NCBI GenBank assembly: GCA_947627985.1
Contig: CANQYD010000001.1
Coordinates: forward strand, 62,001-126,000
Direction of reading: 5' to 3'
DNA: 64,000 bases
Origin: an uncultured Clostridia bacterium
GTDB taxonomy: Bacteria; Bacillota; Clostridia; Oscillospirales; Ruminococcaceae
This document shows, one piece after another, positions 37,093 to 47,131 of the stretch. Every line of letters begins with the position of its first letter. The first letter of the stretch is position 1. Under the pieces are notes generated by a model. That model was not told the origin of the DNA and searched no databases. It saw only the letters and a program-made list of their open reading frames with translations. The position numbers were made by a program, and so were the translations under genes.

Positions 37093-38757
37093 GTGCTAAA
37101 GGAGCTGCACATAGAAAATCTCGCGGTCATTGAAAACGCGACAATATCGCTCGGACCGAGGCTGAACGTGTTCACCGGAGAGACCGGCGCGGGCAAGTCG
37201 ATACTTATCGGCGGCATAAACGCTGTGCTCGGGCAGAGAGTTTCCCGGGACATCGTGAGAGCCGGAGCCGAAAAGGCTTATGTATCGGCTGTTTTTACCG
37301 ATCTTTCGGATAATGTCTGCGGCAAGCTTCGGGAGCTCGGATTCGAGCCGGAGGACGAGCTGATAGTCTCCCGCGAGATATCGGCTGACGGCAGGGGAAG
37401 CGCACGGATAAATTCCCGGGCTGCAAGCATATCCGCGATAAAAGAGCTCGGAAATATGCTCATAAATATCCACGGTCAGCAGGACAGCCAGGTGCTTTTG
37501 GACCCTTCCCGGCACCTCGGAATTTTAGACAGCTTCGGGCTTTTGGAGCCGGTTTTGGAGGATTATAAAGCCTCCTTCCGGCAGCTTCAGAGCGTGGCGA
37601 GGAGGATATCGCAGCTTAAGCAGAACAACCGTGAAAAGGCGGCAAGGGTCGCATATTTGCAGTCGGTTGTGAATGATATACTGCCGCTCGGGCTTGAGCC
37701 GGGTGAAGACGACTTGGTCGAAGAGCGCTTCAAGGTCCTTGACAATGCATATGAACTCTCGCGGGCGCTGGGTGCCGCGTCTCTTTTGATTTCGGGTGAT
37801 GATGACGGCGGCGGCGCTTCGGGAAATGTCTTGGAGGCGATTTCGGAATTATCGGGCGCCGAGGAGCTTTTGCCCGCGCTTAAGCCTCTTTCGGATCGCT
37901 TAAACTCCGTCTCGATCGAGCTTTCCGACATCTCGGACGAGCTTATCCGGCTTGCGGATTCACTTGATTCGGACCCCGAAGAATATGCAAAACTCTCCGC
38001 ACGCCGCGATGAACTGAGCCGCATAAAGCGCCGCTACGGGCTCGATCTTGCGGGGGTCATTGATCTCTATAACAAGTCAAACGAGGAGCTCGGGTCGATC
38101 ACGGGAGCCGACGGGGAGTTAGATAAACTGTCCAAAGAAATGGACTTGCTTTTAAGCGAAGTCACCAAAAAAGCCGAGAATCTGCGAAAACTCAGAATTG
38201 AGACCGCCGAGCGCTTCAAAAAAGGCGTCGAGGAGGAGTTAAAATTCTTAAATATGCCGGACGTGCGGCTTGAAGTTAAGCTTGATCGCGGCAAACTGAC
38301 CGGTACAGGAATGGATTCCGCAGAATTTCTGATATCCGCAAACCGCGGCGAAGAGCCGAAGCCGGTCGCGAGGATCGCCTCCGGCGGCGAGCTTTCAAGG
38401 ATCATGCTTGCCCTGAAGAGCGTTCTTGCCGACCGAGACGACATTCCCACACTGATTTTTGATGAGATAGACTCCGGCGTCAGCGGAAGAGCGGCTCAGA
38501 AGATCGGCATAAAGCTTCGTGAAATTTCAAGAGGCAGGCAGGTTCTGTGCGTCACCCATCTTGCACAGATCGCGATAAACGGCGACGACCACATTCTGAT
38601 AGAAAAAAACAGCGTGAGCGACCGCACATTCACCGAGATTCGACCCCTTGATTTTGAGGGCAGAAAGCTCGAGATCGCAAGGATTATCGGCGGCGAAAAC
38701 ATCACGGAAACGGTACTTAAAGACGCCGAAGAACAGCTTATTTCGGCGCAAAAATAA
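37093..38757 (+). CDS. recN: DNA repair protein RecN
   Basis: MLKELHIENLAVIENATISLGPRLNVFTGETGAGKSI; ASGGELSRIMLALKSV; FDEIDSGVSGRAAQ. Confidence 0.96.
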   Translation: MLKELHIENLAVIENATISLGPRLNVFTGETGAGKSILIGGINAVLGQRVSRDIVRAGAEKAYVSAVFTDLSDNVCGKLRELGFEPEDELIVSREISADGRGSARINSRAASISAIKELGNMLINIHGQQDSQVLLDPSRHLGILDSFGLLEPVLEDYKASFRQLQSVARRISQLKQNNREKAARVAYLQSVVNDILPLGLEPGEDDLVEERFKVLDNAYELSRALGAASLLISGDDDGGGASGNVLEAISELSGAEELLPALKPLSDRLNSVSIELSDISDELIRLADSLDSDPEEYAKLSARRDELSRIKRRYGLDLAGVIDLYNKSNEELGSITGADGELDKLSKEMDLLLSEVTKKAENLRKLRIETAERFKKGVEEELKFLNMPDVRLEVKLDRGKLTGTGMDSAEFLISANRGEEPKPVARIASGGELSRIMLALKSVLADRDDIPTLIFDEIDSGVSGRAAQKIGIKLREISRGRQVLCVTHLAQIAINGDDHILIEKNSVSDRTFTEIRPLDFEGRKLEIARIIGGENITETVLKDAEEQLISAQK

Positions 38758-38771
38758 AGGAGGAAGTTTAT

Positions 38772-39314
38772 ATGGTTTATGTTTATCTGGCTAACGGTTT
38801 TGAGGAGATCGAGGCTCTTACCCCGGTCGATTGCTTAAGAAGATGCGAGATAGAGGTCAAAACGGTGGGCGTGAGCGGAAGAGCCGTCACGGGTTCCCAC
38901 GGGATATCCGTCTTTTGCGATCTTATAGCCGAGGAGGCTGTTATTGATGATCGAATCGACATGATCATCCTTCCGGGAGGCATGCCGGGCACTTTGAATC
39001 TTGAAAAATCTCCCTATGTCCAAAAGGCGATAGATTTCTGCACCGAGCATGACAAACCCGTCGCGGCTATCTGCGCGGCTCCCTCGATCTTGGGTCACAA
39101 AGGTCTTTTAAAGGGCAAAAAAGCGGTCTGCTATCCCGGCTTTGAGGATCAGCTTTTGGGAGCAGAAGTTTTGGAAATTCCCGCCGTTACCGACGGCAAG
39201 ATCATCACCGCCTGCGGAATGGGCGCGGCTCTTGAATTTTCCTATGAGATCATCTCTATGCTGATATCAAAAGAGCGCGCAAAGACGCTACTTAAGGCGC
39301 TCAACAAAAAATAA
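38772..39314 (+). CDS. DJ-1/PfpI family protein
   Basis: VYVYLANGFEEIEALTPVDCLRR; AAICAAPSIL nucleophile elbow. Confidence 0.93.
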   Translation: MVYVYLANGFEEIEALTPVDCLRRCEIEVKTVGVSGRAVTGSHGISVFCDLIAEEAVIDDRIDMIILPGGMPGTLNLEKSPYVQKAIDFCTEHDKPVAAICAAPSILGHKGLLKGKKAVCYPGFEDQLLGAEVLEIPAVTDGKIITACGMGAALEFSYEIISMLISKERAKTLLKALNKK

Positions 39315-39331
39315 ATCCCGAAGGAGAAGCC

Positions 39332-40690
39332 ATGAGAGAAGATATATTCGACACCTATCTCAGGTCGATTTTAGATAAATCAAACGTCAAGTCGGACGAC
39401 TCCGCCGCTCCGCCGACAGGTGAAATATACGCCGACAGAGACCCCTCGGAGGCTGTACCGATCAAATTTTCCGACGACGAGCCGGTTAAGGAAGATTTCG
39501 AGGATAAGACCATCGCAATCGGCGGCGGCACGCAAAAATTCGTCTCGGCGCCCTCAAATCCTCAGCCTCAGCCGCAGCCGAGACCGGTCCGAAAAGTCAA
39601 AAAGAAAAAGGTCCGCAAGGCAAATTATTCCGCCTATGGGGGGATAGTTTTGGCGACTTTGGTGCTCTGCTGCTCCATCGTCATCTCCCTTTTCGTGATC
39701 GTTGTCGGTCGCGACTTTTTGGGGATCGATACCAACACCAACCGCTTCACTCTTTATATAAAGTCGGATATGACGGTACGCGACATCTCCCAGTATTTAT
39801 ATGAAAACGGCGTAATCGAGTACCCCGAACTCTTTACACAGTTTGCAAAACTCAGGGTAGGGGACGGAAGCGTCTACCCCGGGGACATCGAAGTCACCCC
39901 GGCGACGAGCTATCCCGAGCTTGTCGACAGCCTCACCACCATGAGGCAGGCTCACCCGACCGTCACCGTGACCTTCCCCGAGGGCGCTACAATCGAAGAC
40001 TGTGCAAAAATCCTTGAAGAAAACGGCGTATGCTCGGCTGATGAATTCATCTTTGCCTTTAACAGCAACGTCTACGGCTTCGACTTTGAAACGCACGTCG
40101 GCTCGTCGCCCTTGAAATACTACAAAAACGAGGGATATCTCTTCCCCGACACCTATGAATTTTACGCCAGCGATCCCGAGAACGACTTTGAGGGCGATTC
40201 CGTCTACAACATCGTCAGGAGGATTAAAGAGCGCACCAACGAGATCATGAATGAGGACCTCATCAAGCGCTGTCAGGATCAGGGAAAGACCCTTGAGGAG
40301 GTTGTGACGATGGCTTCCATTTTGCAGCTCGAATCGGGAAATCCCGAGGAGATGCCGAAGATCGCTTCGGTCTTTTACAACCGCCTTGCCCATCCCGATA
40401 TATATCCTCACCTTCAGACCGACACGACCACTAAGTATATCGGGGTAATAAAGTCCGAATCGACAATGGATTTCCAGGAGATGTATGACGCCTACGACAC
40501 CTATGTCTGCCAAGGTCTTCCGGTCGGACCGATCTGCAACCCCGGTCTTGCCGCGATAGAGGCGGCGCTTAATCCCGCGGACACGAGCTACTACTTCTTC
40601 TGCTCGAGTCCCGAGACAGGCGTATTCTACTACGCCGAGACATATTCCGAACATCAGGACAACGTCAAGCTTGCGGGTCTTGAAGTATGA
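39332..40690 (+). CDS. mltG: Endolytic transglycosylase MltG (YceG-like)
   Basis: VTMASILQLESGNPEEMPKIASVFYNRL...LQTDTTTKY; TM segment. Confidence 0.92.
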   Translation: MREDIFDTYLRSILDKSNVKSDDSAAPPTGEIYADRDPSEAVPIKFSDDEPVKEDFEDKTIAIGGGTQKFVSAPSNPQPQPQPRPVRKVKKKKVRKANYSAYGGIVLATLVLCCSIVISLFVIVVGRDFLGIDTNTNRFTLYIKSDMTVRDISQYLYENGVIEYPELFTQFAKLRVGDGSVYPGDIEVTPATSYPELVDSLTTMRQAHPTVTVTFPEGATIEDCAKILEENGVCSADEFIFAFNSNVYGFDFETHVGSSPLKYYKNEGYLFPDTYEFYASDPENDFEGDSVYNIVRRIKERTNEIMNEDLIKRCQDQGKTLEEVVTMASILQLESGNPEEMPKIASVFYNRLAHPDIYPHLQTDTTTKYIGVIKSESTMDFQEMYDAYDTYVCQGLPVGPICNPGLAAIEAALNPADTSYYFFCSSPETGVFYYAETYSEHQDNVKLAGLEV

Positions 40691-41898
40691 TATACCCCGA
40701 GATTTTGGCTCCCGCCGGGGATTATGAATGCTTTGAAGCGGCTTTAAGATACGGCGCCGACGCGGTTTATCTTGCAAAAAAATCCTTCGGTATGCGATCG
40801 GCTCCCGAGAATTTTTCGCAGGGCGATCTGATATCCGCCTGCAAATCCGCTCATGAAAAGGGGATAAGGGTATATCTTACCTGCAACACCCTTCCTCATT
40901 CCCGTGAGCTTGAAGCGCTTCCCGATTTTGCCAAAGAAGCGGCGGAAGCGGGAGTTGACGCATTTATAGTCAGCGACATCGGCGTGATGAGCATTCTTAA
41001 AAATCTTGCGCCCGACATCGATATTCACATTTCAACTCAGGCGGGAGTCGTGAATCATGCGACCGCTTCCGAGCTATATAAAATGGGCGCCAAGCGTGTA
41101 GTTTTGGCGCGGGAGCTTCATATCGATGAGATAAAAACTATCCGGGACAAAACCCCTCCCGAGCTTGAGATAGAGACCTTTGTCCACGGCGCCATGTGCG
41201 TATCCTTTTCCGGAAGATGTCTTTTGTCCCAATATCTTACAGGCAGAGACGCCAACCGGGGAGAATGCGCTCAGCCCTGCCGATGGAGTTACGCCATCAT
41301 GGAAAAGACGAGGGCGGGGGAGTATTTCCCGATTTCCGAAAGCGACGGAGGGACGTATATCTTAAACGCCGAGGATTTATGCATGATCGAACACCTTGAC
41401 AAGCTGCATTCGGCGGGGGTGTCGAGCTTTAAGATCGAAGGGCGCGCGAAGTCGTCATATTACGTCTCGGTGATAACAAACGCCTACCGAGCCGCAAAGG
41501 AACACCTTCTGAATCACCCCGGCGAGCCGCTTCCCGAGTGGATAAAAGAGGAGACGGAGAAGGTCTCCCACCGAAGATATTCAACGGGCTTTTATTTTCC
41601 GGTTGATCCTCCCACGCAGAATCTTTCGGACGGCGGGTACATCAGGAGCTGGGACGTAGCCGCAACGGTCGAGCAAAGCGACGGGGAATATCTAATGATC
41701 CGCCAGCGGAACAGATTTTTCAAGGGAGATACTCTTGAAGCGCTCTTGCCGCTTGAAAAGCCGGTGCCGATCGTTGCGGACGAGATTTTTGATTCCGAAG
41801 ATCAGCCGGCAGACGCGGCAAACAAGGCATATGAACGGTACAAAATAAGGTGCGGGATAAATCTTCCCGAGGGTACCGTACTGAGAATAAAAAAGTAA
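40687..41898 (+). CDS. U32 family peptidase / RlhA-YrrO-like
   Basis: PEILAPAGDYECFEAALRYGADAVYLA; FVHGAMCVSFSGRCLLSQYLTGRDANRGECAQPCRW. Confidence 0.93.
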   Translation: MIYPEILAPAGDYECFEAALRYGADAVYLAKKSFGMRSAPENFSQGDLISACKSAHEKGIRVYLTCNTLPHSRELEALPDFAKEAAEAGVDAFIVSDIGVMSILKNLAPDIDIHISTQAGVVNHATASELYKMGAKRVVLARELHIDEIKTIRDKTPPELEIETFVHGAMCVSFSGRCLLSQYLTGRDANRGECAQPCRWSYAIMEKTRAGEYFPISESDGGTYILNAEDLCMIEHLDKLHSAGVSSFKIEGRAKSSYYVSVITNAYRAAKEHLLNHPGEPLPEWIKEETEKVSHRRYSTGFYFPVDPPTQNLSDGGYIRSWDVAATVEQSDGEYLMIRQRNRFFKGDTLEALLPLEKPVPIVADEIFDSEDQPADAANKAYERYKIRCGINLPEGTVLRIKK

Positions 41899-41910
41899 AG
41901 GAGATTGACT

Positions 41911-42864
41911 ATGTATCCTGTTTTGCTGAAAGCGCCTCTCAAAGACTATATCTGGGGAGGCAGGAAATTAAAGGAAGAATACGGCTTCGAGACCGATCTT
42001 GAACGGGTCTCGGAGGCGTGGGTCTTGGCATGTCACAAAGACGGCGACGGGGTCGTCATGAACGGTGAAATGAAGGGGAAGACGCTGTCGGAAGTCCTCA
42101 GAATCTGGGGGAATGCAGCCATCGGCGAAAAAGCCGCGAAATTCCCATATTTCCCGCTTTTGATAAAGCTGATCGACGCCTGTGACCGCCTTTCTTTGCA
42201 GGTCCACCCGAACGACGAGTACGCGATGAGGGTCGAGGGGGAATTCGGCAAGACGGAGATGTGGTACGTCGTCGACTGCGAACCCGGAGCAGAGCTGATC
42301 TACGGTCTCACCAAAAAAATCGGCAAGGAGGAGTTTGAACGAAGGATCCGCGACAACACCATCGAGGAGGTATGCAACTTCGTGCCCGTCAAAAAAGGCG
42401 ACGTGTTCTTCATCGAAGCCGGCACGCTTCACGCGATCGGAAAGGGGATTCTCATCGCTGAGGTCCAGCAGAATTCAAATACTACATACCGCGTCTCGGA
42501 CTACGGGCGCCTCGGAGCCGACGGCAAGCCGAGGGCACTGCATATCGACAAGGCGATCGACGTCACTAAAACCGAGCCCCCGACGGTTCCATATGGCGCG
42601 GTCGGTGAGATAAGAAAGGTCGGAAACAGCGAGATCAGGCTCCTTGCGACATGTCCGCTCTTTACCGCCGAAGCCCTGAATTTGGACGGGGATTATGATA
42701 TCAACTGCGACGGTTTTACCTCGGCTGTGGTGCTTTCGGGTGATGTCAAAGCCGCGTGGGACGGCGGGGAATTGAGCATGACAAAGGGCTCCAGCCTGTT
42801 TATTCCTGCCGGAATTGAAACGAAGCTTAGCGGCAGGGGAGAGGTGCTTCTGAGCCGGGTATAA
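41911..42864 (+). CDS. manA: Mannose-6-phosphate isomerase, class I
   Basis: LKDYIWGGRKLKEEYG; LSLQVHPNDEYA; GTLHAIGKGILIAEVQQNSNTTYRVSDYGR. Confidence 0.92.
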   Translation: MYPVLLKAPLKDYIWGGRKLKEEYGFETDLERVSEAWVLACHKDGDGVVMNGEMKGKTLSEVLRIWGNAAIGEKAAKFPYFPLLIKLIDACDRLSLQVHPNDEYAMRVEGEFGKTEMWYVVDCEPGAELIYGLTKKIGKEEFERRIRDNTIEEVCNFVPVKKGDVFFIEAGTLHAIGKGILIAEVQQNSNTTYRVSDYGRLGADGKPRALHIDKAIDVTKTEPPTVPYGAVGEIRKVGNSEIRLLATCPLFTAEALNLDGDYDINCDGFTSAVVLSGDVKAAWDGGELSMTKGSSLFIPAGIETKLSGRGEVLLSRV

Positions 42865-42942
42865 AAAAATTTTTGAAAAAGTATTGATTTTTGCATTTAA
42901 GTATGTTATAATATCGCTTGTGCTCCGATGAGGGGCACTTAC

Positions 42943-43020
42943 GGTGGGTATAGCGTAGTTGGTTAACGCGTCAGATTGTGGTTCTGAAGACCGTCGGTTC
43001 GAGTCCGACTATCCACCCCA
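42943..43020 (+). tRNA. tRNA-His (GTG anticodon), CCA encoded
   Basis: G-1 + GTGGGTA acceptor...GATTGTGGTTC anticodon loop...GGTTCGAGTCC...TATCCAC-C-CCA. Confidence 0.95.
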
Positions 43021-43107
43021 AGCCGTCGCGGACTCCGTATCGTTCGCGACGGCATTTTTATAAGATAATGAATGCCGTCGCTCATTCACTCCGTCGCTCC
43101 GGCTTTT
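43021..43107. repeat. tRNA-trailing repeat, copy 1
   Basis: AGCCGTCGCGGACTCCGTATCGTTCGCGACGGCATTTTTATAAGATAATGAATGCCGTCGCTCATTCACTCCGTCGCTCCGGCTTTT, one visible mismatch vs 51710-51796. Confidence 0.9.
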
Positions 43108-43163
43108 ACCCCAAAAATGCAGGCATTTTCAGGGGGGAAGGGGAAAGTTTTAGGAGAGGCGTC

Positions 43164-43200
43164 ATAGGGGAGAACACTTTTCAAAAGTGTTCTCCCCTAT
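43164..43200. repeat. Perfect 18-bp inverted repeat, GGGGAGAAC hairpin family
   Basis: ATAGGGGAGAACACTTTT-C-AAAAGTGTTCTCCCCTAT. Confidence 0.9.
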
Positions 43201-43237
43201 AATAACATTTAAAGGTCGGAGCGATATCAAATCGCCT

Positions 43238-43447
43238 TTACTTCACCACCCCGCCCCTGAACCCCTCGCTTATCTCTCTCAGTTCCTTCTTCCCATCAAT
43301 ATAATCCCTGTAAACTTCCAACATGTCCCCCGCGCCGTACAGTCCGCACGCCGAGCAGTTTTCGCACTCGTTTCCGTCGCACCCCAAGCCTTTCCTGACA
43401 ATCTCCTCACGCTCTTTTCGGGTCGTGTCCTTGATCAGATATTTCAT
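43238..43447 (-). CDS. Small Cys-containing protein of unknown function
   Basis: MKYLIKDTTRKEREEIVRKGLGCDGNECENCSACGLYGAGDMLEVYRDYIDGKKELREISEGFRGGVVK; GGAGG-type SD before ATG 43447. Confidence 0.7.
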   Translation of the reverse strand: MKYLIKDTTRKEREEIVRKGLGCDGNECENCSACGLYGAGDMLEVYRDYIDGKKELREISEGFRGGVVK

Positions 43448-43686
43448 AATTTTACCTCCAATTCCAATTTTGAAGTTGTCAATATACACAGTATATCACA
43501 ACACTTTTATGATTTCCGTGACTGTTGCTGAAAATTCTGTGAAATCTTTTGCATTTCGCTTGACATCTTGACAAAAGGATAATAAAATAGTATACGAGGA
43601 AAAGTTGGATTTTCCGACGACGGATTTTTACAGCTTTTCCCGGTGCAAGTTTACTGTTAATATTATATAAAAAGGAGAGTTTCATT

Positions 43687-45477
43687 ATGGCAACATTGAC
43701 CAAAAACCCAAATGTAAACAAATGGGTCGATGAGATGATCGCACTTTGCAAACCCGACAAGGTCGTCTGGATCGACGGCTCAAAGGATCAGCTTGACGGT
43801 CTCAGAGCCGAGGCAGTTTCCACCGGCGAGATGATCAAGCTCAACGAGGAAAAACTCCCGGGCTGTCTCTATCACCGCACTCTTCCCAACGACGTCGCAA
43901 GAGTCGAGGACCGCACTTTTATCTGCTCAAGAAAGAAAGAGGACGCGGGACCGACTAACAACTGGTGCGACCCCAAGGAGATGTATGCGAAGCTCACCCC
44001 AATGTACGACGGCGTCATGAAGGGCAGAACGATGTACATTATCCCTTACTCCATGGGTCCTATCGGTTCGCCTCTTGCAAAGGTCGGCGTTGAGGTCACC
44101 GACTCCATCTACGTTGTCCTCAACATGGCGATCATGACCCGTATGGGCGCTGACGCCTTCAAGAATCTGGGAGACACCTCCGACGACTTCGTAAGAGGTC
44201 TGCATTCCAAAGCCGACGTAGATCCCGAAAAGAGATATATCGTGCAGTTCCCCGAGGACAACACGATCTGGTCTATCAACTCCGCATACGGCGGAAACGT
44301 GCTCTTAGGCAAGAAGTGCTTCGCCCTCAGAATCGCCTCTTATCAGGGCAAAAACGAGGGTTGGATGGCAGAACATATGCTGATTTTGGGCATCGAGAAG
44401 CCGAACGGCGAGATCAAATACGTCACCGCCGCTTTTCCGTCCGCCTGCGGCAAGACAAATCTTGCGATGCTCATTCCTCCGGAGGGATATACCAAGCGCG
44501 GTTATAAAGTCTGGACTGTCGGCGACGATATCGCATGGCTGAAGCCCGGTCCCGACGGCAGACTCTACGCCATAAATCCCGAAAACGGCTTCTTCGGAGT
44601 AGCTCCCGGAACAAATGCCCACTCTAATTACAACGCCCTTGCCTCCACGAGAAAGAACACCATCTTCACCAACGTCGCTATAAATAACGACGACATGACC
44701 GTGTGGTGGGAGAAGCTCGATAACAATCCGCCTGTCAACGCGACAGAGTGGAAGGGCGAGAAGGTCAACGGTCCCGAGTATGTTGCCGCCGGCAATAAGC
44801 TCGCTCACCCGAATTCAAGATTTACAGCACCCGCCGAGAATTGCCCCTGCATTTCTCCCGAGTTCAACAACCCGCAGGGCGTGCCGATCTCTGCGATAAT
44901 CTTCGGCGGCAGACGTGCAAAGACCGCTCCGCTGGTATACCAGTCCTTCAACTGGCAGCACGGCACCTTCGTCGGCTCCATCATGGCTTCCGAGACTACT
45001 GCCGCCGCTACCGGCGCAGTAGGCGTTGTGAGACGCGACCCGATGGCGATGCTTCCGTTCTGCGGATATCACATGGGCGACTACTGGGCGCACTGGCTTG
45101 AAATGGGCAAGATTTTGGGCGATAAGGCGCCGAAGATCTTCAATGTAAACTGGTTCAGAACCGACGAGAACGGCGACTTCATCTGGCCCGGCTACGGCGA
45201 CAACATGAGAGTTTTAGACTGGATCATCGACCGCTGCGAGGGCACTGTTGACGCGGTAGAGACCCCGATCGGCTACGAGCCGAAGCCGGAGGATATCAAT
45301 GTCGAAGGTCTTGACGGCATCACCACCGAGACGATTGCCGACCTCCTCTCGGTCGATAAGGACCTCTGGAAGGAAGAGGCAAAGGGCATCGGCGAGTTCT
45401 ATCAGAAATTCGGCGACAAGCTCCCGAAGGAGATGGCAAAGGAGCTGTCCGACCTCGAGGCAAGGCTTTCCAAGTAA
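43687..45477 (+). CDS. pckG: Phosphoenolpyruvate carboxykinase (GTP)
   Basis: TAAFPSACGKTNLAMLIPP; GFFGVAPGTNAHSN; FGGRRAKTAPLVYQSFNWQHGTFVGSIMASETTAAATG. Confidence 0.97.
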   Translation: MATLTKNPNVNKWVDEMIALCKPDKVVWIDGSKDQLDGLRAEAVSTGEMIKLNEEKLPGCLYHRTLPNDVARVEDRTFICSRKKEDAGPTNNWCDPKEMYAKLTPMYDGVMKGRTMYIIPYSMGPIGSPLAKVGVEVTDSIYVVLNMAIMTRMGADAFKNLGDTSDDFVRGLHSKADVDPEKRYIVQFPEDNTIWSINSAYGGNVLLGKKCFALRIASYQGKNEGWMAEHMLILGIEKPNGEIKYVTAAFPSACGKTNLAMLIPPEGYTKRGYKVWTVGDDIAWLKPGPDGRLYAINPENGFFGVAPGTNAHSNYNALASTRKNTIFTNVAINNDDMTVWWEKLDNNPPVNATEWKGEKVNGPEYVAAGNKLAHPNSRFTAPAENCPCISPEFNNPQGVPISAIIFGGRRAKTAPLVYQSFNWQHGTFVGSIMASETTAAATGAVGVVRRDPMAMLPFCGYHMGDYWAHWLEMGKILGDKAPKIFNVNWFRTDENGDFIWPGYGDNMRVLDWIIDRCEGTVDAVETPIGYEPKPEDINVEGLDGITTETIADLLSVDKDLWKEEAKGIGEFYQKFGDKLPKEMAKELSDLEARLSK

Positions 45478-45479
45478 GA

Positions 45480-45922
45480 CGAGTTCAGAATGCAGAAATC
45501 AGATGTCAGATTCTGCACTCAGCCTTAAACGAGATAAGTCAAAAAGGTTTTGCCCCGCTTTTCCTTAAAAAGCGGGCGGGGTCGAGGGGCAGAGCCCCTC
45601 GTCGCCCGTCGCAACGGGCGAAATCCCCGCAAAAAGGACAGCGAGAGCTGTCCTTTTTGCTTTTATCGTTCATAGGAGCTCGGCGAAGCCGAGTGACAGC
45701 CCGGAGGGGTATGGGGAACCGTGCAACGGTGCCCCACATTGGGAGGGGGTATGGGGGAACCCTCGCCGAGGGTTCCCCCAACAAAAAATCGGCGACGAAG
45801 TCGCCCGGGAGCCGAGCGAAGCGAGGCTCAAAAAACCCCCTCCCCACCGGGGAGGGGCTGGGGTGGGGGAAGCCCGGAAAGGGGTATGGGGAAAACCCCG
45901 CAGGGGTTGTCCCCATATATAA
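45480..45922. repeat. Modular multi-hairpin intergenic repeat, copy B
   Basis: Same module order as copy A, but stems changed compensatorily: CGAGGGGCagaGCCCCTCG 45583-45601; CGCCCGTcgcaACGGGCG 45603-45620; ACCGTgcaACGGT within 45711-45737. Confidence 0.88.
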
Positions 45923-45961
45923 CGAAAGTGGTTGTCAGCAGATTTTTAGGAAAGGGGTTTA

Positions 45962-45995
45962 AGGGGAGAACCCTTTTACAAAAGGGTTCTCCCCT
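45962..45995. repeat. 16-bp inverted repeat, GGGGAGAAC hairpin family
   Basis: AGGGGAGAACCCTTTT-AC-AAAAGGGTTCTCCCCT. Confidence 0.88.
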
Positions 45996-46473
45996 CGGAT
46001 TTGCCGACCGAAGCTCGGCAAAATAGCAGTATGCTTTGAAAAACTGCTTTGTTACGACAGCATGGGAAATAAGGCAAGCCTTGATAATACGCAAGTGCCC
46101 CATATCCTCCGCTCCCTTTGCCAAAAGGTAAATCAAATTCCCGCAAGAGCAGAAATTTGATATGCTGTTTAAAGCAGACCCCCACCCCCGCCGAAGCTTG
46201 TGCAGACTTAAAGTCAAGCGGAACCCCCTTCTCCTAAAAAAAGGAGGGGGGAAAGGCTTTGAAAAGCGTCCTTCCCTAAATATTTTCCCACCCTTTGTGC
46301 AACATTAACCTTTTAACATCAATCTTTGACATATTTTCTACCTATTTGCCGATTTACATTCCCGAAAAAGCGTGTATAATATTTATTAAGGCACGCTATC
46401 ACGACATCTTCATAATATAATGTTCCAAGTAAATGCAAAGCGGGGGAGTGAAAAGCTCTCCCGTTTTGCGTTG

Positions 46474-46501
46474 TTGCATTTTTCGCGCGGCATGATATAA
46501 T
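46474..46501 (+). promoter_or_regulatory. Candidate sigma-A promoter for the ECF sigma/serpin operon
   Basis: TTGCAT - 16 nt - TATAAT. Confidence 0.5.
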
Positions 46502-46576
46502 AAAAATATTCTAAACCCTGCATATGCAGCCGCGTTTTTGCGACATATATAGTAGAAGACGCAAGGAGGGATAAAA

Positions 46577-47131
46577 ATGGAGGACGCCGAGATCATTGCG
46601 CTGTATCATCGCCGTGACGAACGTGCAATCACCGAGACCGACATCGCTCACGGTGCTTTCTGCCGAAGGATCGCGATAAATATTTTGGACATACGGGAGG
46701 ACGCCGAGGAGTGCGTCAACGATACTTGGCTCGCGGCATGGAATAAAATGCCGCCGGACAGACCCGACTGCCTTCGTGCTTTCTTGGGTCGTATCACGAG
46801 AAATCTCTCAATTTCAAGATTTCGGAAGATCAGGGCAAAAAAGCGCTTTTCCGGCATGGAGATCATGCTGAGCGAGCTCGGGGAATGCATATCCGACTCA
46901 AATGTTGATAAAGACATCGACGGCAGGGAGCTTTCGCGTATCATCTCGGGGTGGCTCGACCGCTTGGACAGAACCGACCGAGCCCTTTTTGTCCGCAGAT
47001 ATTGGTACGGCGATCAGCTCAAAAATTTAGCGGAGGAGTGCGGGATCCCGGTGGACAAACTCGCAAGGAAGATGCAGCGGCTCCGTCTGAGCCTCAAAAA
47101 AGAACTCGAAAAGGAGGGCGTCGAAATATGA
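46577..47131 (+). CDS. ECF-type sigma-70 family RNA polymerase sigma factor
   Basis: DAEECVNDTWLAAWNKMPPDRPDCLRAFLGRITRNLSISRFRK (region 2); region 4-like LDRTDRALFVRRYWYGDQLKNLAEECGI; GGAGG SD. Confidence 0.92.
   Translation: MEDAEIIALYHRRDERAITETDIAHGAFCRRIAINILDIREDAEECVNDTWLAAWNKMPPDRPDCLRAFLGRITRNLSISRFRKIRAKKRFSGMEIMLSELGECISDSNVDKDIDGRELSRIISGWLDRLDRTDRALFVRRYWYGDQLKNLAEECGIPVDKLARKMQRLRLSLKKELEKEGVEI

Noticed and set aside
46432-46482. Hairpin AAATGCAAAGCGGGGGAG...CTCTCCCGTTTTGCG upstream of the ECF sigma as a riboswitch
   Set aside because: It lies upstream of or overlaps the likely promoter, and reads better as a terminator of upstream transcription; no recognised riboswitch core.
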